From Artemisia argyi (Eukaryota > Streptophyta > Magnoliopsida > Asterales > Asteraceae): a stretch of 64,000 bases of DNA. The notes under the pieces are model-generated. The model was not told the DNA's origin. It saw only the letters and a list, made by a program, of their open reading frames with translations, and did no database searches. Location: positions 173,287,718 to 173,351,717 of the forward strand of contig CM060704.1 of NCBI GenBank assembly GCA_030686995.1. Reading direction: 5' to 3'. Below, one piece after another: positions 23,462-35,800 of this stretch (within the stretch, counting starts at the first letter, position 1; each line of letters begins with the position of its first letter). A program made the translations under genes and the position numbers.

Positions 23462-24428
23462 GTTTTCTAGTTTTTCACAAAAAAAAGAGAAGTTTTGAGA
23501 GAAACCCTAAAGACGATTTTGGTGCAACTTTTACAGGTTTTTCAAGGGTTCCAAACCCTTGATACCTTGCATTGTAATTGAGATAAGTGTTCTTCTAATT
23601 CAATCAATATGTCTATGTGATGGTTGTCTATATCTTGTTCTTGTCTCAATTCCATTATGCTAGGCTAGATCTCTTTTGTGTTTGCTTAGATCTAATGAAA
23701 CCTAGATATTGATTATGTGTTGATTACTTGTTTATTCTTGTCTTGGATGAATGATTTATATGTTAGGCTTAAGAAAACTGGCAGATCTCCAAATGGTAAC
23801 ATGCTTGAACGTCTTAAGAAACATGAACCGAGGCGTACTAGGTCTTTATTGGTTGTATTTAATGCATGAGCCACTGTTTACAATCCCTATAGTTGTGCTG
23901 GACATGGTGTAGGAGGAGATAAGAGCTCATAGAATTGGGGAGTTATGTATGCCACCCCATGAATGGTATTAAGGAATACAATCCGTCATCCATGAAATTA
24001 TAACAAGTAATTAACGTGTAAAAGATATCTAGGGAGTAGTGAAATCTAAGTAAACACATTTTCTCCAATTACTGCTCACAACCTTAGTATAAATTAGTTC
24101 AATTTCATTTTTATTATTTTATTTTGATTGCATCTTAGTTTTGGGTTAGTTGAATAACAACTAATTCCGCCCACTCTTCCAAAACCCGAGATTTTTACTT
24201 GCTTTCTAAAAAAATATAAAAATACAAAAATAATCATCCCTCACCTTTAGAACTAGTAATTAGGCTTTCTAATCCTAGCGACACTATTCCTAAGCTGAAC
24301 GATCAATCCCCCGGTACTTGTCACTATACTATACTACAACGATCATGTACACTGCCTGGTGGGGGTTGTAAGCTTCTCGAGATCCCTTGAGAGGTAAAGC
24401 CTGTTGCGATTCCCACGCATCAAGTTTT

Positions 24429-24448
24429 TGGCGCCGCAGCCCGGGGAA
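24429..24448 (+). other. Primer-binding site of the LTR element
   Basis: TTGGCGCCGCAGCCCGGGGA follows the 5' LTR by a few bases. It resembles the TGGCGCCGTTGCCGGGGA-type site used by Athila-like elements, with changes in the middle. Confidence 0.75.
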
Positions 24449-24584
24449 TAGTTATTGTCTAGGTTAGGATTTCTTTTTATTAGGTCTACTTGCTAGATTC
24501 CTTTCTAGTAAGATTTTATTTTTATTTTCAGGTTTTCTTTAGTCTATCTTATTTCTTTGTGTCCTTTGTTCGTAAACTATTTCG

Positions 24585-24818
24585 ATGGATAACAATAACA
24601 TTGATCGTTTGATTCCTGTTATTCGTGTTTTTCGTCGTAGGATTTTCCAAATGCCCGCCCCACTTCCTTTAGCAGAAAATGAGAACCCACCTAACCTCTC
24701 ACCCAACCACCACTTTGACAATAATTCTGAGCTAGAAGAGTCTGATCATGATGATGACCGTAGGGCTAGTTACAAGTTAACCCATGACCTTGAGTCTAGC
24801 TACAAGACTCGTAAATAA
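24585..24818 (+). pseudogene. gag-leader remnant of the LTR element
   Basis: 77 codons starting MDNNNIDRLIPVIRVF and ending in an acidic and basic tail (EESDHDDDRRAS..., stop TAA). Position and composition fit the start of an Athila-type gag. Ten bases after the stop comes the GCGCTTCTTGGGAGGCAACC motif that normally lies downstream of pol. Several kilobases of gag-pol have therefore been removed with the ends fused. No nucleocapsid, protease, RT or integrase motifs remain. Confidence 0.6.
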
Positions 24819-24826
24819 CGAAAAGC

Positions 24827-27217
24827 GCTTCTTGGGAGGCAACCCATGTTTTGTGTGATTTTATTTGTTTGATTGTTATTTGCTTCCGTATGCATGCTTT
24901 ATTTTTATTGTTGGTTGATCATGCTTCTCAATTAAAATGTGGAAATACTTTACTTTGTTGTTTTGGCCTAGTCTTAACTCCAACCTAAAAGTATTTTTGC
25001 AAAAGATAAGTGTAAGGGGAAACCCCAAATATGTTTTTAAGAAACAAACCGATCATGATTCTCCACAATATTAAATGAACATGTATATTCATATTTGTTA
25101 GAGTCAAATGCTTGTATTTAGTCATAATGAAGTTTTGCAGGATTTTCCAGGAAGTAGGACCAAGTTTTTCCAGAAATTTTCCGGAAACTTAACATAAGAA
25201 TTTCTGCAGGTCCATTCTGACGGCGTCATGAGTTTACTCTTGACGGCGTCAGGAGTTAAAATCTGGAAATTTTACCGGTTTTGTTTTTCTAACGGAGTCT
25301 TATAGTTTTTGTGAATTATTAAGTTTTATAATCTCCAGAAAATCTGCAAACTTCATTCCACAAGCATTATATTTTATCTTGTTTTCTAGGAGTTAGTAAC
25401 TTATATAGGATGCCGCCGATTTTACGCGAGGTTGTCTTGTCTATTTTGTCAGGTTTTACAGGTTATGTATGATAAGAAGATGATTTATATTCTGGAAGGG
25501 AAGCTTTGATTGTTCATTTTCTTGGAGGAAGATCTAACCTGGTCCACCTATAATCCATACCGAGCAAATCAGGGGAGTATTTGATTTCATTCTCTTTACT
25601 TTTTCACTTTTACATTCTTTACTTGAACATTGGGGACAATGTTCATCTTAAGTGTAAGGGGAGGGTAAAAAGATGATACCTTACATATGCACTTTCGCTT
25701 GAGTTTGTTTTGTTTAATGGTAGATGTGTAATAAAACTATGAGAAATACTTGTTAGTGTAATTTTAGCGCCAAATTTAAAATTTTTTACAACATTTAGGA
25801 GTGAAACTTTAGCCATAGCAAGCGTCTCATGGATAGGAGATTGTATGACTAGCACATAACCGTATATTCAAAAAAAATTTCCACCAAAATATGTGAGGTT
25901 CGCCTTTAGATTAGATAGGAAAAGCATTCATTATTAGTGCTTATGAGTGTACCGGTAGCATTTAGATTCTAGAACTTGCGTTAGTGATGCATTCCGAGAC
26001 CGCTAGTGAGACTACATTCGTGTGGTAGGATTTACTACATGATAAGAGGCATTAGGATCACCCTTGTGTTAAACCCGTATCATGATTACTTGACCATTTA
26101 AGTCATACTACTTGACTAGTTAAGTCAACTAATTTTCCCACACCCTTAGCGTTGTACTCATTTTTAGTACACGATACCCCTAGTACACCCCTCCGAGCCT
26201 ATCTTTTCGTTTCTAACTTTAAGCATCTTACTTAAAGGAAGAATTTGTTACACCCCACTTAAATGTACAACCAAATCGCCTTAGCCTTCCGTGTATGCGC
26301 TCATTTTTAGTGCATTATTGTTATTTGTTAAACCCTGAGTTAACTTTCTAATTGATTACATGGTTGCTAAGTCGAGTCATATCCTTGTACATATTGTTTT
26401 GGGACGATTGGGACTCATGGGTAAGTACTTATTTTATGGAGTAATGGGGAAGAGCATAATATTATTACCCCCATATGTACGTTAATCTTAAAAGTGCTCA
26501 AAGTGTTTTGATTTTCTTAATTCGAGTCATTAGATTAGTTTAATGTAAAGTATGTAAAGATTCAAGTGTAAGGGGAATTTTCATCCCCTATGATGTATTA
26601 TTTTGGATGGTAGGGTAAGAGTGTATGCAAAAAAAAAAAAAAAAAAAAGGAAAAAGAGAAAAAAAACATACGGACTACCATCCCTTTTCATTCTATGTTC
26701 ATTTTATGTTTTTTGTTATTTTTCATTTATTAGCTTAAGTCGAGTCTAGTCTTGGCTTAGCAACGCCATATTGTACATGTGATTGACCAAGATTGTTAAC
26801 TCGCCACCAGTAAAACTTCCTTTATCCAACAAAATCGTGTAATTCATATCCCTATACCTAACGTTACAACCCTTTAAAAGACCTCTTTAATAGTTTATCC
26901 TAGGTGCTTACGCCATGTGGTGGAGGTTTGATCCTTTCCCAAGCCTATGATAATCTATTTTGCTATGACAGGTAGTGAGAGATATCTTCCATTTCCATAA
27001 TGTTATATTACTTTATTACACCCGAGAGATGTGAGTATCTAAACACTATTTGTGAGGTGCTTGTGTATGACCTCCGTGCTTGTCTATTGGTCTTTAGTGG
27101 AACGATTATTTGTTGTAATTACTTTTATATTAGTGTTAAATGACCTCTAACTTGTCTTTTGAGTAGAATAAAAGCGCATTTGCTTGAGGACAAGCAAATC
27201 TCAAGTGTAAGGGTATA
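24827..27217 (+). other. Non-coding interior of the LTR element
   Basis: Long untranslated 3' region. AAGTGTAAGGGG-type purine tracts occur at 25,008, 25,650, 26,564 and 27,203. Two more TGACGGCGTCA palindromes lie at 25,218 and 25,241. A 20-bp A-run sits near 26,630. No frame of useful length was found. Confidence 0.7.
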
Positions 27218-28606
27218 TAATGAGGCGAAAAATGGTCCGTTTTTAGGGGGTCATTTAAGCCCGAATCCGAATTTATTTGATCAAATATTGCCCTAAATCG
27301 TTCCTTTTGTGATTTTAGGTACTTGGAGAGTGAATTCTGGAAAAGAAGCCATTTTGGACGTTTTTGGAGCATAAAAGTGAAGAAAACGGCAAAGTCTCAA
27401 TTTTCCATGCTGGGAACAGTACATGAAGGCGTCAAGAGTAATTTCCTGACGGCGTCAAACCCCAAGAATTAAAATCCGTAGTTGATGACGGCGTCACACA
27501 CAGGGCGTCAAGAGTAAATTGTGTGACGGCCTGGGCCTTGACGGCGTCAGAAGTAGATCAAGGCCGTCCGAGGAAGTATTTGGCGGCGAGATGATGGCGT
27601 CACACCTTTGTTCTTGACGCCATCATCCCTATTTTCCTATATATAGTTTTCTAGTTTTTCACAAAAAAAAGAGAAGTTTTGAGAGAAACCCTAAAGACGA
27701 TTTTGGTGCAACTTTTACAGGTTTTTCAAGGGTTCCAAACCCTTGATACCTTGCATTGTAATTGAGATAAGTGTTCTTCTAATTCAATCAATATGTCTAT
27801 GTGTTGGTTGTCTATATCTTGTTCTTGTCTCAATTCCATTATGCTAGGCTAGATCTCTTTTGTGTTTGCTTAGATCTAATGAAACCTAGATATTGATTAT
27901 GTGTTGATTACTTGTTTATTCTTGTCTTGGATGAATGATTTATATGTTAGGCTTAAGAAAACTGGCAGATCTCCAAATGGTAACATGCTTGAACGTCTTA
28001 AGAAACATGAACCGAGGCGTACTAGGTCTTTATTGGTTGTATTTAATGCATGAGCCATTGTTTACAATCCCTATAGTTGTACTGGGCATGGTGTAGGAGG
28101 AGATAAGAGCTCATAGAATTGGGGAGTTATGTATGCCACCCCATGAATGGTATTAAGGAATACAATCCGTCATCCACGCAATTATAACAAGTAATTAACG
28201 TGTAAAAGATATCTAGGGAGTAGTGAAATCTAAGTAAACACATTTTCACCAATTACTGCTCACAACCTTAGTATAAATTAGTTCAATTTCATTTTTATTA
28301 TTTTATTTTGATTGCATCTTAGTTTTGGGTTAGTTGAATAACAACTAATTCCGCCCACTCTTCCAAAACCCGAGATTTTTACTTGCTTTCTAAAAAAATA
28401 TAAAAATACAAAAATAATCATCCCTCACCTTTAGAACTAGTAATTAGGCTTTCTAATCCTAGCGACACTATTCCTAAGCTGAACGATCAATCCCCCGGTA
28501 CTTGTCACTATACTATACTACAACGATCATGTACACTGCCTGGTGGGGGTTGTAAGCTTCTCGAGATCCCTTGAGAGGTAAAGCCTGTTGCGATTCCCAC
28601 GCATCA
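27218..28606 (+). repeat. 3' LTR
   Basis: Same length as the 5' LTR. It begins TAATGAGGCG, so the terminal TG has become TA, which probably arose after insertion. It ends CACGCATCA immediately before the TSD GTTAT. Confidence 0.95.
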
Positions 28607-29035
28607 GTTATATTATCAGAGGTGAAACCATAAGCGCAATTGATTATCTTATTCCTCTCAAACCCACCAGAAAAATATTTGTGTGGACTCAATGGTTTAA
28701 AATTTTTAAGCTATAATAATTTCTGGTGCTTTTCTAATGCAATTATTTATATAAATATCATTCTTTGCGGGTCTTACAATGACTGCTGATTGACAAAGTG
28801 ACAGTGGCATATCATGGCTCTTTCTTTTTCATAGTAAGCAATATCATTGTTATAAGATATTACTATATACTTGAATGAATCCCTTGATATTTTGTTGTAC
28901 CTAAAAATAATCTAAATTGTGACGTGTTTATTCTACTCACATGTGGTTATCGATCAACAGCTAAAACCCATCTAATTTGGTCATCTTCACGTGCTGGTCA
29001 TCTTCATTTTTGTACGGGTTGGGTTGGGTTGGTTT

Positions 29036-29415
29036 GCCACAAACTTACTTTTTAGTCCATATTATACAGTCGAACAGTTAATGTTCGTTGGTGTGCATAA
29101 TTGGTTTTTTCTTCATTTTATTCTCTTCGGCTTTCAAAAAACTTATATCTTTTCTCATATATACTCAAAATATTGTACGAGTATGTAATTAACTTTTGTG
29201 TTATTTTGACAGAGAGACTTACTTTTGTGTTATTTTGCCACAAACTTACTTTTTAGTCCATATTATACAGTCGAACAGTTAATGTTCGTTGTGCATAATT
29301 GGTTTTTTCTTCATTTTATTCTATTCGGCTTTCAAAAAACTTATATCTTTTCTCATATATACTCAAAATATTGTACGAGTATGTAATTAGCTTTTGTGTT
29401 ATTTTGACAGAGAGA
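29036..29415. repeat. 201-bp tandem duplication
   Basis: GCCACAAACTTACTTTTTAG recurs at 29,036 and 29,237, followed by near-identical sequence to GACAGAGAGACT. Two copies, in the right part of the Helitron. Confidence 0.93.
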
Positions 29416-30165
29416 CTAATAAGTTACTCAATGGAATGCAAATTGGATGATGAAATTTGGGCTTCGTATGATAGACGAGGAAGCGCCTATATTATCATTG
29501 GGCAGTCTTAACATTCATTTCTTATGCAGAATGGTTAAAGAAATGTATTCGACAATCGTGCAATGAGAAGGGTGACATCACTTGCGATATATGCCATCAA
29601 TGTAGTAAATCCTGATAATTTGATAAATGTCTATGATAATTACAATGATTGTCACACTAGAAAATATCTTTGCCATTAAAGAAAATAAGACTGATATTTT
29701 TGTAGTCAATAAATGTAAATTGAACTAATTTGTCGTTCTAACATTTTATTTGTTGAAATGTAATTATACAAGTATTGGTAATATGACGGAGGGAGTAATT
29801 TTTAAAGCTAGCCGCCCATCGGGCGGGCCTTGCAGCTAGTTTATGTATAATACTATCGTTGAAAACTTAATAAGGATCATTTGTAATTGATTATTAATAT
29901 GTTCATTATTGCTAACAATCAAAAAATAACAATAAATGTGAAATGGTGTGGTTTTGATCGAGAATTGCACTCAAAGAGGACACCCCGATAAGATCCCCGA
30001 TTAATACGGGGCGGGTTTGGGGGACTATCACACGCCAACGGGGCACTCCGATTAGATCCCCGATGAGGATCAGGGCGGGTTTGAGGAGAACTTTAGTAAT
30101 CAGGTTTGGGGATAAGAATGCCCGCCCCACCCCAAACCTGCCCCGTTGCCATCCCTAACCCCAAG

Positions 30166-30894
30166 GGCACGCTACGATGACGTGACACTATGAAAAAGAA
30201 AAATAAACTAGTCCAGCATTTGTTACCATATTTAATATATCACCAACTCAAACCAATCTTAACCAACTCACTTTTTTGTTTCAAACTAAAAAATAAAAAC
30301 AAGACTGTTAAAAAGGCCGATATATCTTCAACCTCTCAAACTCATTAAACCTTAAACTAAAAGCTTTCTAAAATTCCTAAAATTCTCAAATAAAATACTC
30401 TGTAGTACTCTGTAAAAAGGGTAATTAGATTTTAATATAAAATAAACGGTAGAGGGTGAGCAAACAAGTTTGCTTGCGTTACCGCATGTCAACACCCAGG
30501 ACTAACTTCTAAATAGTTAGAGCGCTCATATAGGAGAGTGAACAAACTAGTTTTGCTGCCACATGTCAACATGATAGGCCATTTTCTTAATTAAATATAG
30601 CGCGCAAATAAAGGGTGAGTAAACAAGTTTTGTATGCACATCCACATGTCACATTCTTATACAATCTAAACAACAAAAATAGGGTACATGTAGGGTTTAT
30701 AAATGCCGCGCGCAAATTTAAAGACGCGCAAACAAATTTTACGCGTTGAGTAGTTTTTTTTTTTAATCTAATTTTGTAAATGATAACACAACTTTCAAAG
30801 TGTCTATACCAAAATTTTCACTTGAAAATTGCATATGCAAGCTAAATTCTTGGGGGCATCACCCCAGGCCCATTAAATTCTCCGTACTTGACTT
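30166..30894. repeat. Spacer with diverged ~80-bp repeats
   Basis: GGGTGAGCAAACAAGTTT at 30,454, GAGTGAACAAACTAGTTT at 30,535 and GGGTGAGTAAACAAGTTT at 30,613 recur with a CACATGTCAAC-type motif, period about 80 bp; a weaker fourth copy with GCGCGCAAA lies near 30,705. Outside 30,440-30,760 I see nothing else here. Confidence 0.6.
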
Positions 30895-30897
30895 TAA

Positions 30898-31336
30898 CAC
30901 TGTGTTCTCGAGTTTAATTTTAGGTGAAATGAAAGAAAAGAAAATGAAACTGTAAAAAACTTGTGTTCTCCGGTTTTTTTAAAAGAGGAAAAGGAATGAA
31001 ATAAAGGAAATTTGAGAGAAAAATGTGACTAAAACTTTCCTCCAAAAAATAAGATAAATAGAAGTAAATTAAAGTTTTGCATATCAAATGACAAAACTAT
31101 CCTTATTTTTTAACTTTAAAATTTAAACATATGGATATAATTGTAAATGGACCCACTATTTTCATTTTTACTCTTTAATTTTCAACTAAAGAACACAAAT
31201 CCTTTTAATCTTTTTTTCTTTTTTCCCTCTTTATTTTTCAACTTAAGAACGCAAACTTTTTTACTCTCTACTTTCTTTACTCTTCTTTTCTTCCTTATCA
31301 CTTTCTTTTTTTAATAAAAAACTCGAGAACAGTGTG
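30898..31336. mobile_element. Tourist-like MITE
   Basis: Ends CACTGTGTTCTCGAG and CTCGAGAACAGTGTG, flanked by TAA at 30,895-30,897 and 31,337-31,339. A 3-bp TAA duplication fits the Harbinger/Tourist group. The interior is AG-rich on the left and CT-rich on the right, forming a long hairpin. Confidence 0.75.
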
Positions 31337-32455
31337 TAAACATAAACTTATGAGCAAACTTAGCTTCTTGCCTTCTAGTTTATTTTTTAAACCATCGCTT
31401 CTATGAAAAACAGAAAGTAGTAACAACTTAGTTATGTTCTCATTTTACCCAAGAAGGTAGATTTACAAAATTATAAGTTATTAGCTTAAAGTTTGTGGTA
31501 CTTTCATGATTACCTTGATACCAATTAAGCTTCAATCACATTCTAGGGTCACCAACAATACAAAAAGAAACATAAATAACATAATTTGGAATTTCTATTT
31601 TCAGCAATAATTATATAAGAATCACATCTGACCCGGAACTAGGGTTGCTAAAATTATGATACACACATTAAAGAAACCTTAATATATAATTCTGCAAAAC
31701 CGACTTTTAACCCGAATATAGGGCAAAGTTTAATTATTACATCCATTATTTAACGTGCATGTACATGCAACAAGTATTAGTATAATACTTTTTCCCATCC
31801 AACTCAATAAAAATAATAATTAATTACATCTAGGACTTTAAAACCAGCAAATTTCTGATTGTCATTTGTGTGCGTACGGAAAAGTTAACGTTTTAAAAGA
31901 GAAAAAAACAGCTTAAAAGGTGTTAATCACAAGCCTGCTTGTTAATTCTATAATCACAAGTTGATTAGAGTCTTTATTTTAATTAATATTAGAAGTTGAG
32001 CTATAAAAGTAATTTAATTAAATAAATCTAAGTACATTGCAACTTTCCTTTTTGGAAGGATAAATTTAATAAAACAAGTCATGGGGAATGAACACCATGG
32101 TCAAGAGGGTTTGTTGGAATTTAAGGATTTTTGGTTTATGGGTAGATTCATTGTAGTCCTATCAACTTGCTTAGAATTTGCTATATTTTATATCATATAT
32201 TTGTTTAAATTTTGTATATTTTAGTAGAAAGGTATTTGTTCATCTAACACATCTATATAAACAAATTAAACTATTAAAGTAAGTAAGCATAAAAAGTTGT
32301 GGACTTTAGTCGATATTTTTTGTTTAAAGATGTGAGAGGTGGTGAAAATGACTTGGGAGACATTGGATTCAAGATAGCTAGATTTGGGGTAGAAATAAGT
32401 AACTTTCAAATAATATGAAAGATGTATATAATTGTTTACAACTATAATTTATGTA
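31337..32455. other. Intergenic DNA, nothing recognised
   Basis: AT-rich unique sequence without supportable genes. Confidence 0.5.
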
Positions 32456-32753
32456 AGGTTTGGGTCATAGAATAGCAAAAAACTTTTTTCATTATTTCGT
32501 TTTGGTTCGTGAATTTTGAAAAAAGTTGTGTAAATATAACAGATTTTCATAAAGTGTTTTAATATGCACATTTTGATTACGTGTCACGTTATAAAATGGT
32601 GTCACGTGTCATACCTGAAAGGTATGACACGTCATCAAAATGTACAGATTGAAAAACTTTATGAAAGTTCGTTACATTTACACAATTTTTTTTAATCCAC
32701 ATATCAAACAAGTATATTTGAAAAAATTTATTGCTATTTAATGACCAAAACCC
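32456..32753. mobile_element. Mutator-type foldback MITE, 9-bp TSD
   Basis: The TSD ATTTATGTA is found at 32,447-32,455 and 32,754-32,762. The two halves pair over almost the full length (GGGTCATAGAATAGCAA with TTGCTATTTAATGACC; GTTGTGTAAAT with ATTTACACAATT). The centre is GGTGTCACGTGTCATACC facing GGTATGACACGTCATC. Confidence 0.85.
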
Positions 32754-32875
32754 ATTTATGTATTTGATGAGTGTGTAAATACTCATCATTTTTGTCTCAT
32801 CTGAACTGCCAAAACATCCAAAAATACTCAAATATGCATCAAAATACTAAAAATATCTCAGGATTGTGTTTTATA

Positions 32876-35800
32876 TGTTTCAGATGCAAAATGATTAAAA
32901 ACAGATTAAAAACAACAAAGTTTGCATAATTAACAGTTTCCGTTCCTCAACTTTCAAAACTTGTCAAATCTAGTCCCTAAGCATTTATTTTGGAAGAAAA
33001 GTCACCAAAGGTCCTTTTGAAATCATAAATAATCATATTTAGTCCTTTGGTGAAAAGTTTCAAAAATTTACAAGTTTAGTCCCTGTACTTTGCAAAGTTG
33101 TCAAAAATGGTCCCTGAGATTTAAAACTTTGAAAAAAAATTAATTTTGGTTCTTGTGCTATTCATCTTTGGCAAAAATGATCCTTGGGTGTGAAGTTTGG
33201 AGAAATGTCAAGAATGGTCCCTGAAGTTTCACAAATTGGCAGAAATAGTCCCTAGAGTATTTAATATGGAAATTATCATTATGATCCTTGTACTATTCAT
33301 CGTGGGCAAGAATGGTCCTTGTGAAAACTTTGGAAGAATGCCAAATCCAGCCCCCAAACTTTTGGCAAATTACAAACTTGATCCTTGTGATAATTTACAA
33401 ACCAAACGGATCCTATTTGTAAAATAAACCCACACCACTAATCCATCCAATCCAGTCCACATGCTAACCCTGGCCCAACCTTCCCTAAAGCCCAAAACCT
33501 TCCACCCATTTGATATCAAACCAGGGGTCAAATGTTTGACCCTGGTCAAGCCGGTCAACCAACGCACCCTCCACCTCTCACCCCCCTCCCAACTTGCAGA
33601 AACCATCATATCACCACCCCCCACCATCCCTGTCAATTCCACCGCCCAAACCCATCACATCCACCTAACAAAACAACTACAATAAATGCACCACCCACCC
33701 AATTGCAAAATCACAGTGCAATTTGCCCTATTCCTTTTTGGCGCCAAAACCATTTAAATGGCCAAGATCAATTCAACTCATCCAATGGTCAATTTTAGTG
33801 TTGGGAAAGACTCAGTGGGGCCCAAGGAACCTTTCAAGTCACTATAAAATGGAGAGGAAGCAAGGCAGAGTAGTGAGTAGTTAACTAGTAAAAAAATGTA
33901 TGTCGTATTAGCTTAAGTTATCTTTTCTAAGTGTATCTTTCAATTTCAGAAGTGTAATCTCATCTTTTCTAGTGTAATTCAAGGTTTAATCAATAAAAAT
34001 TCCAAGTTATCAGAAAAAAAAAAAATTCAGTTCTTCAATTTTGAATTTTCAAATTCTGTTATAGCTTAAGCTTGGTTAAAAGCTTGTATTTACTATTCCA
34101 GTACCCTAAGTTAACTAAGTTTAGCTTAATTAAACCTTAAAATCCTATTAGTGCTAGTCTCAAATCAAAAATAAAAAAATAATAACAAACAAATCAAAAA
34201 TACTTACCTTAGCATTTGGACTGTGGAAAGCATTGGGAAGTTGCCTGCAATGGAGGGGCAAGGAGGACTGTACTAGCTTGTTTATAACAAGCTAGAGCTT
34301 GTAGCTGCCCATTTGGGTGCCCTTGTTCAGCTAGGGTCTCAAGTAAGTTCAAATTTTATACTTTCCTTTGATTTTTGGTTCAATATTGTAGCATTGCTTT
34401 ACTAGTGTTAATATGTGTTTTTTTTATGCCTCCTAGGTAATGTTTAGTAGTATTATTGCATAATATGATCAGTTTGTTCTTTGGTTTACATGGTTGCTCA
34501 CTTGTGATTTCCTGTGTTGTAGTGTTATTTTTGGTGTATAAGTCTTCACATCAGGTTATCATAGTACACTAAGCTATACTAAATCATAAACATGGTCTTA
34601 ATGTGTCTTTGGCTTTGAAATCATCAAAACTGAATTCTTAAAGGGGTGTTTGGATTTGCTGAATCAGTGAACCCCTAGTGTGTTTTTGGTAGTATATTTG
34701 CTTGAAACATGTCACAATAGGTTGTAGTAGGATATTTGAACCATAAAAACATAGGCCATAACAGAAAAAGTAAAAAATCAAGTTCATTTTCACTAATGTG
34801 TTGACTGTTGGGATTTCTTGGTGGCATAATCCATTTTTAGGTTCCAAACCTGCTTAGTTTGCTTAATTTAGTCTTAAATCAGCTTACTATAACTTATTTA
34901 GTAACCTAGGATCAATTTAAATTCACAAAAGTCAAAGTACTTTCAAAATCACCAAAGTCAAAAATTGCATATTGGGCAGAAAGTCATGTTTTGGGTGAAT
35001 TTTTATGATTTTTGTGCTTAGAATTGGGTCTTGAAATTTTCAGAGGTTAAAGTCTATCACCTAAGCTACAATAATCAATCAACAACTTATTTTTGTGATT
35101 TTTTTATGTGGCTTGTGCATAAGCTATTTTAAGGCTGCAGGGAGTGCATCCTCCCCTGCACCAGGGCCATTGGCCATTTTTCTTTGGCCCTTTGTGACCT
35201 CACCTGTGTGCCCCACAACCTGCTTTTTGGCTTTTTGAAGAGCTTATTAGCTCAGCTTCTCAGACCTAGGATTAGTTTGGATCTCAGCTTATTGGACCTC
35301 AGCTATTTTGACCTTTCTTTTTACCTGTTCTCAGAACCAAAACTGAGCACTCAGCTTTTGTGCCAAACTCCCAAGCCCTCCCCTGACCTCACCTGTGGGT
35401 CCCAGTGATTGAGCTTTAGCTTTTTAGAAAGCCCATAAGCTCAGCTTATTGGAACCACTTTTAGTTTAGGCTTCCAAGTTCCCTAGTGGGCCCCACAGGC
35501 CTGCAAAGTTGGGCAATTTCGCCTGTGTGGATCTGTGGTATTTGTGATTAGCTTATGTGCTTATTTCTGGTTCTCAGTAGGTTCCTTTGTGCTTTTTAGC
35601 TTAATCTCAATATCTTCAAGTGTGTTTCTAGCTTATTTTGTTCTTTGGTACTGTGGAATAGCTTGTTGAGAGCTTGTGCACTATTTTAAGCTCAAAAAGC
35701 AATCTGTTACGCACTTTGGTCTTCCAAGTGCTTATTTCTGAGTTTTAGCCCAAGTGCTTTTGTAAAAAGTTAATAATTTCAGTATTTAAAGAGTTTTGAA

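Larger units (their letters stand above)
23034..24422 (+). repeat. 5' LTR
   Basis: Starts TGATGAGGCG and ends CACGCATCA. U3 covers roughly 23,034-23,480 and carries the TGACG palindrome array and a TATA box. A telo-box (AAACCCTAAA, 23,512-23,521) follows in the presumed leader. The first two bases are the canonical TG. Confidence 0.95.
23034..28606 (+). mobile_element. Athila-like LTR retrotransposon lacking gag-pol (non-autonomous)
   Basis: Two 1389-bp LTRs (23,034-24,422 and 27,218-28,606) bound a 2.8-kb interior. The TSD is GTTAT at 23,029-23,033 and 28,607-28,611. The primer-binding site follows the 5' LTR directly (TGGCGCCGCAGCCCGGGGA at about 24,429). A tract AAGTGTAAGGG lies just before the 3' LTR. 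The GCGCTTCTTGGGAGGCAACC motif and GAGGACAAGCAAATCTCAAG are characteristic of Athila/Tat-type Ty3/gypsy elements. Only a gag-leader remnant is coding. The LTRs differ at about 13 sites by eye count, so the insertion is young. Movement would have needed proteins from a full-length relative. Confidence 0.92.
20727..29839 (+). mobile_element. Helitron inside the hAT element, itself split by an LTR retrotransposon
   Basis: The left end A|TCTATATAAAACAAGG and right end GCCGCCCATCGGGCGGGCC, then TTGCAG-CTAG|T, supply the TC start, 3' hairpin, CTAG end and A/T insertion site. Removing the retrotransposon at 23,034-28,611 leaves about 3.5 kb. No Rep or helicase sequence was seen, so it is non-autonomous. 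It contains exon-like pieces such as 22,093-22,156 that may be captured gene fragments. The pairing of this 5' end with this 3' end is an inference; it is supported by both falling cleanly inside one hAT element. Confidence 0.75.
20382..30157. mobile_element. Non-autonomous hAT-like element, split by a Helitron
   Basis: The left end CAGGGATGGCAA and right end TTGCCATCCCTA are inverted repeats. Flanks are ATCCCAAG (20,374-20,381) and ACCCCAAG (30,158-30,165), a 7-of-8 TSD match. The subterminal regions are rich in CGGGGCGGG and its complement, forming a foldback. Without the Helitron at 20,727-29,839 the element would be about 660 bp with no gene. It is the outermost and oldest layer of the nest. 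Confidence 0.82.

Noticed and set aside
33370..33798. Overlapping frames of 74-90 codons on both strands
   Set aside because: They fall in a C-rich stretch of an LTR-like block that lacks stops by composition; all strands are open at once, which is not a coding pattern.
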